From NCBI GenBank assembly GCA_963725415.1, contig CAVRZY010000325.1, positions 1 to 32,083 of the forward strand: DNA of 32,083 nucleotides. The letters are read 5' to 3'. Shown in pieces: positions 9,901 through 18,851 of this stretch (the stretch's first letter is position 1; each line of letters opens with the position of its first letter). Source of the stretch: CAVRZY01 sp963725415. Lineage in GTDB: Bacteria > Acidobacteriota > Terriglobia > Bryobacterales > Bryobacteraceae. Position numbers and translations under genes: made by a program. The notes beneath the pieces are model-generated. The model saw nothing but the letters and a program-made list of their open reading frames with translations. It did not search any database and was not told the DNA's origin.

Positions 9901-12900
9901 GTTCTTGGCGGCGGTGTTGGCCTGGGCCTGTGCTTGCTGTTCGTTCTGCTGTGCCTGGGTCAAGGCCGCCTTGCCGCGTCGGCCGCCTTGCGCTTGGCGG
10001 CAGCTTCGTCTGCAGCCTGCTTCTTTTCCTCCGGGGATTTGGCGGCATCCGCGGAAATCGCCTTGGCCGTGGCCTCCGCCGCCTGGGCCGCCTGCTCGGC
10101 TGCCTGGTGAGCGCCGGTGGCGGCGGCCACCTGGTTCTTGGCGTTGGCCAAGGCATCGTCGGCTGCTTTCTTCTGCGCCGGGGCGTCGGCCAGCTTCTTG
10201 GCGGCCGCGTTGGCCTGGGCCTGCGCTTGCTGCTCGTTTTGCTGTGCCTGGGTCAAGGCGGTCTTGGCCGCGTCGGCCGCCTTGCGCTTGGCAGCGGCGT
10301 CGGCTGCGGCCTGCTGCTTCTCCGCCTCGGAAACCACCTTGGCGTTGGCCTCCGCAGCCAACGCAGCCTGCTCGGCTGCCTGGTAAGCAGTCGTGGCAGC
10401 GGCGACCTGGTTCTTGGCGGTGCGCCAGAGCCTCGTCGGCTGCCTTCTTCTGCACCTCGGCTTCGGCCAGCTTCTGCGGGGCGGCGTTGGCCTGAGCCGT
10501 CGCTTGCTGCTCGTTTTGCTGTGCCCGGGCCAGGGCGGCCTTGGCAGCGTCAGCCGCTCTGCGCTTGGCGGCCGCTTGGGCCGTGGCCTTCTTGGCTTCG
10601 TCGTCGAGCTTGTTGGCCGCGTCGGAGGCGACCTTCGCCGCGGCCTCAGCCTCCTTGGCCGCCTTCTCGGCCGCATCGTAAGCTTGCTGCAGTGGGAGCG
10701 CGGCGGCCTTGGCGTCGGCCAACGCCTTGTCCAGGGCGGGCTTGGCGTTGGTCGCGTCGGTCAGGGCCTTGATGGCAGCGGGCACGTTGGCCTCGGCCTG
10801 CTTCAACTCTTTTGCGCCCGGCTCGCCCGCCAAATTCTTCGCATCCGTGGCCTGCTGTCGCTTCGCGTTGGCCGCTTTGCTCGCGTTGGCGTATGCCGTG
10901 TCGGCCTGTTGCATGGCGGCCCTTAAGGGGGCGAGCGCCGCTTCCGCCTCCTTGGCTGCCTTCTCGGCCGCATCGTAGTCGGCCTTCGCCTTAATCTGAT
11001 TGGCCAGGGCGCGCTTGTCGTCGGCAATGTTCTTGGCAGCCCGATAGGCCAGCCGCGTTTTTTCTGCTTCCACCTGCAACGGAGCGGCCGCGGCTTCCGC
11101 CGCCTTGGCGGCTTCTTCGGCCGCCACGTGTGTCTGTTTGGCCGACGGCGATCCGCTCCTTGAGGTTCTCCAGGGCCTCTTCGGCCGATTTCTTCTGCGC
11201 GGCGGCTTGGGCTAACTTTTGCTGGGCGGCGTTGGCCTGATTCTGCGCTTCCTGCTGCTTCTGCTGCGCTTGGGCCAGAGCGGCCTTGGCCGCATTGGTC
11301 GCCTGCGCTTGGCGGCAGCCTGCGCAGCAGCCTGCTGACTTTCCTGATCGAGCCGAATGAGGTCCTTAGCTGCCTCCTGCGCCGCCTGATTCGCGGCCGT
11401 CGCGGCGGTCAGTCGATCCTTGGTGGTGGCCAGAGTCTCTTCGGCCGACTTCTTCTGCGCCTCCGCTTCAGTCAGCTTCTGCGCGGCGGCTGTGTCCAGA
11501 GCTTGCGCATGCTGCTCGTTTTGCCGTGCCTGGGCCAGGCCGGCCTTGGCGTCGTCAGCCGCTTTGTGTTTCACCGCGGCTTCGTTGGTAGCCAGCTCTT
11601 TTTCGGCGGCCGGCTTGGCAGCATCCGCGTAGATCTGTTTGGCCCGGGCCGCGGCCTCCTGGGCCGCGGTTTCGGCTGCCTGACTCTGGGTGGCGGCCTC
11701 GGCCGCCTGGTTCTTGATGTTCGCGAGAACCTCATCGGTGAGTCTCTTGTGAGCCGTTGCTTCGGTCAGCACTCGTGCGACGGCGGCCGCCCGATTCTGG
11801 GTTTGCTGGTTGTTCTGCTGTGCCTGGGCCAACACAGCCGCGGCATCGGCCGCTGCTTTGCGTTTAGCGGCAGCCTGGGCTGCCGCCTGATTCTTCTCGT
11901 CGGCCGTTTTCGCCGCGCCTTGGGCGGCTTGCTCGGCTGCATTGGAGGCCGTGGTGGCGGCGGCGATCTGGTTCTTCGCGTTCGCCAGGGCCTCGTCGGC
12001 CGCTTTCTTCTGCGCTGCACTTTCCGCCAACTTCTGCACGGCAACCGCGGCCTGATCCTGCGCCGCTTTCTCCTCCTGCTGTGCTTTGGCCAGGGCCGCC
12101 TTGGCCTCGTCGGCTGCCTTGCGCTTGGCAGCCGCGTCGTCGGTGGCCTGCTTCTTTTCAACCTCTGGCTTGGCGGCATCCTCAGAAACCTGTTTGGCCT
12201 TGGCCGCGGCGTCCTGAGCCGCCTTCTCGGCTGCCGCCGAAGCAGTCGTGGCAGTGGCCACTTGGTTCTTGGCGTTCGCCAAGGCAGCGTCGGCCCCTTT
12301 ACTAATCTCCGCCGCATCAGCCAGCGCTTTTGCGGCGGCGTTGGCTAGGGCCTGAGATTGTTGCTCGCCTTGCCGTGCTTGGGCTAAAGCGGCCGCGGCA
12401 TCACCAGCCGCCTTGCGTTTGGCTTCGGCCTCCGCGGTCGCCTTCTTGGCCTCCTCGTCGAGCTTGTTGGCCGCGTCGGAGGCGGCCTTCGCCGTGGCCT
12501 CGGCCTTCTTGGCCGCCTTCTCCGCCGCATCGTACGCTTGCTGCAAGGGGAGCACGGCGGCTTTGGCGTCGGCCAACGCCTTGTCCGTGGCGGCCTTGGC
12601 ATTGGTCGCGTCGGTCACGGCCTTGATGGCCGTGGACAAGTTGGCCTCGGCCTGCTGCGACTCTTTTACGCCCGGCTCGCCCGCCAAATTCTTCGCATCC
12701 GTGGCCTGCTGTCGTTTCGCCGCAGCCGCTTGCTCGGCGCTGCGTTGCTCGGCGGCGGCCTGTTCCGCGGCGGTCTTTGCGGAGGCAACCGCCGCTTCGG
12801 CCTCTTTGGCCGCCTTCTCGGCCGCCGCGTAGTCGGAGTTCGCCGTTGCCTCAGCCGCGGCCGAATACGAGCCTGAGAATGCCAGCACAAGCACGAGAAG

Positions 12901-12921
12901 TGCAATCACCCTCGTAGTCAT
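6931..12921 (-). CDS. Giant Ala-rich coiled-coil protein fused to DUF1549-DUF1553, multiple frameshifts
   Basis: One gene of about 1996 codons, broken by roughly a dozen single-base frame shifts. ATG 12921 (GAGGGAAC upstream) opens a signal peptide, MTTRVIALLVLVLAFSGSYS. Residues about 25-1450 form an Ala/Lys/Gln/Glu-rich helix of about 12 repeats of ~95 residues, each containing a version of KKAADALANAKNQVAAAT, QAAEQAAQAAE and KRKAADAAKAALAQAQQ. Without a break this passes into DUF1549 near 8490 (NRIDEIMFAKLK, then CSDAVFIRRAYLDLTGRLP) and DUF1553 from about 7720 (IANRTWAWAMGRGIIHEPDD, NPPSNPELL, LLRRVEAEVLIDALNEITG), ending at TAA 6931. No CxxCH haem motif was seen, unlike relatives with an N-terminal cytochrome-like domain. 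First gene of the triad, 75 bases before DUF1501. DUF1549/DUF1553 function is unknown; the helix is probably a long periplasmic spacer (inference). Frame breaks near 11310, 9970 and 7437 look like indel errors. Confidence 0.8.
8590..12870 (-). repeat. Two-level tandem repeat encoding the coiled coil
   Basis: The coding repeat is organised at two scales. The small unit is about 285-300 bases. Above it lie two large copies, about 12870-11030 and 10985-8590. Each starts with DYAAAEKAAKEAEAA, continues through KRQQATDAKNLAGEPG and DAANKLDEEAKKAT, and ends with SAEEALENLKKRIA, KQTHVA and IADDKRALA. A 45-base stretch is identical at 12670-12714 and 10816-10860. A second, near-identical stretch lies at 11158-11194 and 8731-8766. 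The marker spacings differ (about 1.85 kb against 2.43 kb), so copy 2 has about two more small units. Confidence 0.8.
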
Positions 12922-13443
12922 CACGAGTTCCCTCAGACACGGACTGGAGTTCAATACAGACCTTCTGGCTTCCTTGGCAGACGTGTCGTCTTCCAAGAAA
13001 CCAGCGTGCATCAAGCCCCACATGTCGTACGCAACACAGGAGCCGGAAAAGGCCTTGTGAGCTATTGTAATTGGTCTGCCCTGATTTTACGCGACTTTCG
13101 TGGGTGTCGTCAAAGAAAAACAGGAGACGTAATGAATGACCTGTTCGTTTCCTCGAAAGCCATGCCCGTGTTATGAGCACGCCTCATTACGACCACCAAC
13201 AGCTTCTTCGCGGTCTGAGTCCTTTCGTCTTTCCTCTGGGCGGTGACGTAGGTCACGCTGAACCGATTCCCGCGTATGGTGCAAATGTGTGCGTCATGAA
13301 GACGCGGGACATGTTCCATATAGGAACTGAACGTGTCATGCTTCACAAGCGATGGAGGATAGACCCTGAACGGTCCAATCAGCAGAGGCAGTCACGCCCA
13401 TTATAGCTGAGAGTTGATATGGGAAGGCCGACTCAGATGATGC
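12922..13443. other. Intergenic region upstream of the triad
   Basis: 522 bases between the SMP-30 gene end and the start of the triad operon, both on the minus strand. It should contain the operon promoter. No convincing -35/-10 pair or operator repeat was recognised, and the short open frames have no ribosome sites or known motifs. Confidence 0.4.
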
Positions 13444-14365
13444 CTACTTCTGGTTCCACCCCTTCACCTTGAGTTTCAGGGTGTAGACGCTTGTGCGGGC
13501 GGCCATGAACAGGATGGTGTGTTCCTTGCCGCCGATCGCGACGTTGGCTGGCTGCTGGTTCTCTGGGGCCGGAATCTGCTCGATCTGGTTGCCATTGTTG
13601 TCGACCACCTGAATCCCTCAGCTCGTGAGGTACAGGTTGCCTTCGTTGTCCATGGTCATGCCGTCAGACCCGACGTTGCAGAGCAAGGTCTTGTTCTTGA
13701 GTGAACCATCTTCCTGCACATCGTATTTCCACGTCTTCCTGGCGCCGATATCGGAGACATACAGGATCTTGCCGTCAGGTGTACCGCCAATGCCATTGGG
13801 CATCCGGTAGTCATCGATGACCCGGGTGAGGGTCTTGCCGTCGGGGCGTGAGGTAATAACCACCCCGCTTGTCCTGCTGGGGGCTGGCGTATTCCGGGCC
13901 CCACCAGGGTCTGTGGTAGTACGGATCAGTGAAGTAGATCCCACCGTTGGGCAGAACCCACACATCGTTGGGGCCGTCCAGCAGTTTGCCGTTGTATTCC
14001 TTGACCAGGACAGTCACCTTCTTGTCCGGCGTGATCCGCCAGAGCTGGCAATGCTCATCGGAGCACGTGATCAGGTCGCCGTTGGGGGCAAACCGTTGGC
14101 CATTCGCCCGCCCCGTCGGCTCCATCCAGACGGTGATCTTGCCGTCCTCGGCGGACCAGCAGAGGATCTGCCCGCCAGGATCGTGGTTCTGATCTGTCAA
14201 GAAGACATTGCCGTCCTTGTCGGCCGTGCACCCTTCGGTGAAGCCGTAGCCGGTGCCGACTTTCTCCACTTTGGCCCCGTCAGCAATGATCTGGCTTGCC
14301 GCCAGGGACATCGCCGCCAAGCCCAGTACCACAAACAACGCTCCCGCCCAAACGAGTCTAGTCAT
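13444..14365 (-). CDS. Exported SMP-30/gluconolactonase-like protein, frameshift plus in-frame TGA
   Basis: SMP-30/gluconolactonase/LRE family six-bladed beta-propeller, about 306 residues, predicted sugar lactonase. ATG 14365 has GGAG 9 bases upstream and opens a signal peptide (MTRLVWAGALFVVLGLAAMS). Family metal-site motifs are present: GYGFTEGCTADKDGNVFLTD (the Glu ligand), ANGQRFAPNGDLI, LLDGPNDVWVLPNGGIYFTD (Asn and Asp ligands) and MPNGIGGTPDGKILYVSD. A frame break at 13844-13847 is an extra C in a CCCC run; removing it restores LTPDGKTLTRVIDD. An in-frame TGA at 13618-13620 interrupts NLYLTS/GIQVVDNNGNQ, after which the frame reads on to TAG at 13444 with normal family sequence (YTLKLKVKG). 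Both are probably sequencing errors, but a real nonsense mutation cannot be excluded. It fits with the sugar-related AKR and MFS genes elsewhere in the window. Confidence 0.88.
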
Positions 14366-14763
14366 GGCAAGTTCTCCATTGGGGATCGAATCGCCTGTGA
14401 GCCCCATTCATCTTTCACCCGCGATGACCGAGGGTACAGGAACCCTGGGCTGGGGTCAACGTCAAAACAGGGGCGAACCGCCAGCAGAATGCTGCAAGTC
14501 ACAAATGTGCCGCTGCTAACAGTGCTGTTCCTTTGAGGCACGGCATCGAGGTACTGGTCATATCCATATGAGGTTGACCCCGAGATACTGCACCTTACGC
14601 AGGCGTTGGCTGGGTGAATGGAAGGTTCCCGTTCCCGGCTTTCAAGTATCAGGCTTGGGTCTGCTCTGCACTTTCTCACTTGCTGGCACCTGACACCCCT
14701 TTCTCTGCTTTTTCTTCTGTAACATCCCCTCTGGCTTGCTTCTGTAGTCGTTAGAGGTGACTT
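14366..14763. other. Intergenic region between divergent genes
   Basis: 398 bases separating the SMP-30 gene (-) from the membrane protein gene (+); promoters for both should lie here. A small inverted repeat CATATCCATATG occurs near 14562-14573. No other motif could be assigned. Confidence 0.4.
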
Positions 14764-15675
14764 ATGGAGACCAACAAGACTTGTCCAAGCTGTGGCAGGC
14801 CGATGGCGGCCATGAAGGCCTTGCCGGAATCTCAGGCCTGCGATGGCAAGCTTGGCGATCCGAATGTGAGACTGGCACCAGAGACAGAGTCCTCTACCAA
14901 GACCCAGGGGACAAAGGGATTACCCCGGGGAACCGTTGATGAGGCCAGGATTCAGCCCGACCCAACGTGGAAAGGACTGTACCGGATAGGAGGTGTGTGC
15001 CTTCTCCTCACCGGTGTAGCGTACATTGCGTGCCCGTGGTCTCCATTGTTCAGGGTTCCCCCCTGTGACTGACAGTGAACCCCTACTTAACAGCTTGGCC
15101 ACACACGCTGTGTGGCCTCGGATCAGCTATGGGCTCTTCACCCTTACGGATTTCCTGCTCTTGCCGGCTGTATTGGCTCTCTATCTCGTGCTCAAGCAGA
15201 TTGCCAGAAATGCCGTGCTCGTAGCCACTGCCCTGATGGTTCTGTTTGTCGTGCTCGACTCGGCTGTTATTGAGTCGACCTCCCTCACACTGGTCACGCT
15301 GACTCAACACTATGCGGCATCCACTACCGACATGGAACGGTCGGCCTATAGGGGAGCTCAGGATTATGCCCTCGCGACATTACCCCTGGCGACGTTTTAC
15401 AGCTTCATGGTATCGTCGATCGGGCTGCTCATCATCAGCGTCGTCATGCTCAAAGGAGTCTTCAGCACGCCGACAGCCTATGCAGGAATCGTGGCCAGTG
15501 TAGGGGGATTGTTGGTAGTCTCTATCTTGTGCTGCCCGCTCTGGCTCTCTTGCTGATCCCGTGTCTCATCGCCTTCGGAATCTGGTCACTTCTGGTGGGA
15601 GTTAGATTGTACAAGCTTTGCCAGTACGCCACACCGCATCTGCTGTCAGGATCGGCCATTCCATTGCGGGCTTAA
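14764..15675 (+). CDS. Multi-pass membrane protein (DUF4386-like) with N-terminal CxxC, two frameshifts
   Basis: Protein of about 303 residues in three frame segments that join smoothly: 14764 to about 15040, then to about 15530, then to TAA at 15673-15675; the net shift is zero. ATG 14764 has AGAGGTG 4 bases upstream. The N-terminus holds one CxxC knuckle (TCPSCGRPM) and a hydrophilic region. It is followed by about six membrane helices: YRIGGVCLLLTGVAYI, LFTLTDFLLLPAVLALYLVL, NAVLVATALMVLFVVLD, LPLATFYSFMVSSIGLLIIS, YAGIVASVGGLLVVSILC and LLIPCLIAFGIWSLLVG. The order and loop lengths resemble DUF4386 membrane proteins, whose function is unknown. The second CxxC needed for a full zinc ribbon is not evident. 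It sits alone on the plus strand between minus-strand genes. The frame breaks may be errors or real decay. Confidence 0.62.
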
Positions 15676-16197
15676 TCACCGGCTTGATCATCCTCGTCGT
15701 TGCCGCCGAAAACAGCAGAGTTGAACAAAACCCATCCCAGGCACATGCCTCTGCCGCAGGGCCAGCCAGGTGCCTCCTGTTGCAGGATTGCGGCGAAAGG
15801 TGCAAGTACTCATCCGGGATAACTCAAGTCATTCCAAGCAGGTCATGGCCTGAGGTTCGTCAGACGTCGGGGCCGTCCTCCATGGGTTGACAACTCCATC
15901 GCATGCCTCGGATGCTCCCCGACAGCCCCCCTAACAAGACTCTCAGCCCAGTCGCCGAGGCACACAGTTCAACAAGTCCGGATGCCCAGCCGCTGCTTGA
16001 TGAAAGGACTGCCCAGCCATACGGGCCGGATGCGTCATTCACTGTCCCGCTGCCACGGACGTGGTCTGCACCAACTCGTGCCGTCTCAGGGAACAAGACG
16101 TCTGAGCCGCAGTTCTAACGGGGAAGAATACGTTCTCCTGGTCGTACACTTGTGGGTCGATGGACTGGTTGATTCTCAGCATTGAAGGCGTTTGGGA
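15676..16197. other. Intergenic region with degenerate repeat fragments
   Basis: 522 bases without a supportable gene. 15799-15870 matches the reverse complement of 17270-17340: GGTGCAA then ACTCATC, with CATTCCAAGCAG identical. 16048-16120 resembles 17160-17226 in direct orientation, with shared TGCCACGG, CTGAGCCG and AGTTCTAA. These look like eroded pieces of a mobile or repeated element. Confidence 0.45.
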
Positions 16198-16899
16198 TCA
16201 GAGCTCGATTAGTGCTTGACGCCGAGCTGACCCCGGCTGGCTTGGCTTCAGATCGCCAAGATCCTTTATCTCCGGGGCTGCCTTGCGGAGTTGTTCCAGG
16301 AGACCGGCTTCGTCCGCCTGCCAGATGGTCCCATCCTGGAGACGGGCCAACCGAACGTAGGCCATGGCCGTGAAGACTTCCTCCCGTCCCGGATCGACCG
16401 CGCTGCCTTCGCCTACCTTGCCCTGCCTCAGGGGGCTCCAATGCTCGCTGTCCGTCCCGCTGACCGTCCAGGGGGTTCCAGCCATGCGGCGGTTGAACGC
16501 ATCGTACTTGAGGATCACGATCTCAAAAGCAACCAGCGGCTGATCGCCGACGTTCTTCCAAGTCATGCGCCGGGTCGGCCTTGTGACACCCCGCTCAACC
16601 CAGTTTTCGAACGAGAAGTCACTCAGTTCCACGTAGGGGCAGTTATTCACAACTGCAGCCTTTCTGTCCGGGTAGTTACACCCCGTAAATGCAACCGGCG
16701 TCTCCGGCCCTCTGGCTTCTGCCGGCCCGGACTGTCGACGCGGATTCTCTCGCTCGGCTGTCTCCTTCGAACCGGTCTGGGTGCCCGGAGCGACGTCTGG
16801 CGAGGATCCTTGTGTCGCCGACCCGGATACCGTGATTTCGCTGTCAATGGTCAAGCAGACCACAGCGGACACAACCATCAAGGCAATGATCATTCGCAT
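16198..16899 (-). CDS. Small secreted protein of unknown function
   Basis: 233 residues from ATG 16899, intact. The open frame continues far upstream, but only from this ATG does the protein start with a signal peptide (MRMIIALMVVSAVVCLTI). A low-complexity Ser/Thr/Pro/Glu linker follows (about residues 25-65), then a compact domain with CNYPDRKAAVVNNCPYVEL, WKNVGDQPLVAFEIVILKYD, GTPWTVSGTDSEHWSPLRQG and FTAMAYVRLARLQDGTIWQA. The pattern of a polar tag, then 'PLVAFEIVILKYDAFN', resembles small immunoglobulin-like domains of exported proteins, but I do not recognise a named family. The C-terminus is helical and charged. It lies alone, next to repeat-rich DNA. Exported or lipid-free periplasmic localisation is an inference from the leader. 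Confidence 0.65.
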   Translation of the reverse strand: MRMIIALMVVSAVVCLTIDSEITVSGSATQGSSPDVAPGTQTGSKETAERENPRRQSGPAEARGPETPVAFTGCNYPDRKAAVVNNCPYVELSDFSFENWVERGVTRPTRRMTWKNVGDQPLVAFEIVILKYDAFNRRMAGTPWTVSGTDSEHWSPLRQGKVGEGSAVDPGREEVFTAMAYVRLARLQDGTIWQADEAGLLEQLRKAAPEIKDLGDLKPSQPGSARRQALIEL

Positions 16900-17058
16900 T
16901 CTATACCCCACTTTCAAACAAGAGCCATTAAGGACGCGGCACATAGACTCGGAACAGACTTGATATGAACTCGATTCTGAGTTCACCCCATCTGATATTC
17001 TATTCCATCGTTGGGTCGGGTCAAGCCTGTCCTTGCCATTGCCTAATATCCGTTTTCC

Positions 17059-17344
17059 CGTAGGGTGCAAGTGTCTGTATCGAGCGTCTGGGCGGGCTAT
17101 TAACGTCATACCACAGAGCCGCCTGAGCGCCGCCGCGACATAAGTTGTTCCACTCCCCCCCCTGCCACGGATGCGGTGTGCCCCAACTGCCAGTATCACA
17201 GTGCGGCAAGACCTCTGAGCCGTAGTTCTAAGGTGCGGTTGAGCCGCAAATCCACCTCGAACAGCCCCGGGGTGTGATGATGTATAGGCCAGCATCTGCT
17301 TGGAATGGCGTGGATTAGGTCCAGATGAGTTTTTGCACCCTACG
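17059..17344. mobile_element. MITE-like unit with 12-bp perfect terminal inverted repeats
   Basis: CGTAGGGTGCAA at 17059-17070 is repeated exactly in inverted orientation at 17333-17344 (TTGCACCCTACG), bounding 286 bases with no coding capacity. Parts of the interior and right end recur, degenerate and rearranged, at 15799-16122. This is consistent with a non-autonomous transposable element or a remnant. No target-site duplication was confirmed. The surrounding gap 16900-17590 holds nothing else that I can name. Confidence 0.4.
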
Positions 17345-18851
17345 GCGTTTGCGTGACGATCGCGAAGAGCAACCCGGGCTATTGGCTCGACCGCCAGCAG
17401 AGGATTGCCGCTCACGCGCGGAGGATCAGGCGCAGATTGCGGATCACATGAAGCCGCCCGCCCGCTCTCGGATACCTTGGTGAACGACGCATTCTCCAAG
17501 GTGCTGACGGATCTGGGGCCCGGCTGGCGGTGATAGAGGAGAGGCCGGACCCCGTTTGCCCCGCCTCGGCCATGGTTCTTGGGCCGGATCGTAAAGGCGC
17601 ATATTTCAACAGTGTGCCAAGATAAGCTGATGCAGATCAAGCTGGACAATCCAGCCTGGCCAAAGGCTAACCACCGGGCCAGAACGGAACTTTGCAGCAT
17701 AAGGAGGTAACGAATTGCGTGAAGCCAAAGGGAAGGCGGATGATCGGCCATAACGCAAGTGAAGGTATTGAGCCCCGAAATTGTCATCGTCGCATTGGGC
17801 CAAGGGTTTCATGGTCCGGAAGCCAGCAGCGTGACGTGCGTTAACGGTGAGTGCGGCACGCCGTGCCGGGGTCTGAGTCCATGGCAGGTCATCCAACGGT
17901 TTGCATCGGAACTTGGGAGAGCCATGCCGCTCCCCAGAGGAAGCTTCCAACAAGCCGAAGAGGCGAAGGCGGAGGTATGGCGATATGGCAGTCGGACCAA
18001 CCCATAGTAGAGGAGTAGGTGGGGTGGAGCAGCCGACAAGGCTGCAATCCAGCTGGTGAAAGTCCAGCCGTGTCAGTTGCCCGTGTTGGACACGTAGCGA
18101 TGCCACATCCCGGAATGGGTAACCACCCGGGCTATGCGTGGTGTAAACGGCCTGGCCGCCCTAAGCGGTACGCTTAGCGGTGGGTGTGACCTGGAGGTCT
18201 AGCAAGCATAGGAGCCTGAAGATAAACGAATGACTGCAGCTCCGAAATACTCCTCCCTGTTGAAGTCGCATTGCAGGGGTAATCTTGTGTGCCGAACGCG
18301 TACCCCATGGCGTGAGGCCAATGTTCCCGAGGAAGAAGCGGGCAAGTGCACTCGGGAGACACAACGGAGTATGGGTCCAAGCACCTATGCAAGGATTGCA
18401 GAGATAATGTCGGGAAGGGCCGTTTCCCAGCAGGGACTGGCGACAACCTGCAAAGACCCAGTGTGCAAGGGAAAACCGAGTCGCTGGGAGGGATACGGTC
18501 TGACGCATGAGTCCGTATGAGCTGATGAAGGAAGAGTAATGTCTTCTGAGATGACTTTCAAGTCATCCGGGTCATGGGTAACACCCATACCTGGCAAAGG
18601 GGCTCTGGGCACTCGGCGGTTCCGGGCACGACATGTGCATCCAGGCACTGAACTGGAAAGAATGCCATGTTCTCTCGGGACGAGGGTACAGGTAAACTGT
18701 ATGGGAATGGGGTGTATGTGTGCCAGCACTTAAGCCTCAATTTGTGCAGGCAGGACTGTATCCGGTAAACGATATGGGGAGCCGAGGCCAGAACCGGACT
18801 CGGGAAAACCGACCGTCCGGGATCGCAGGGAGGCTTACGGAAACGTGAGCT

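Noticed and set aside
9123..10772. 549-codon open frame on the plus strand, Gly/Leu-rich
   Set aside because: It is the antisense shadow of the Ala-rich repeat gene; GC-rich repeats keep all frames open. No ribosome site or known domain.
8590..12870. Regular repeats considered as a CRISPR or satellite array
   Set aside because: Units are ~285 bases, keep a reading frame, and vary at the amino-acid level like a coiled-coil gene. There are no short identical repeats with unique spacers.
13618..13620. TGA read as tryptophan (recoding)
   Set aside because: Other genes in the window end normally with TGA (20701, 22576, 26224), so a changed code is unlikely.
16900..17787. Upstream extension of the small secreted protein's open frame
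   Set aside because: The real start at 16899 gives a signal peptide. The extension crosses the MITE-like unit and the antisense of the intron 5' end.
17606..18106. Minus-strand open frame resembling one at 30707-31024
   Set aside because: The similarity comes from the two group II intron copies. The frame lies antisense to ribozyme sequence and is a known type of spurious call.
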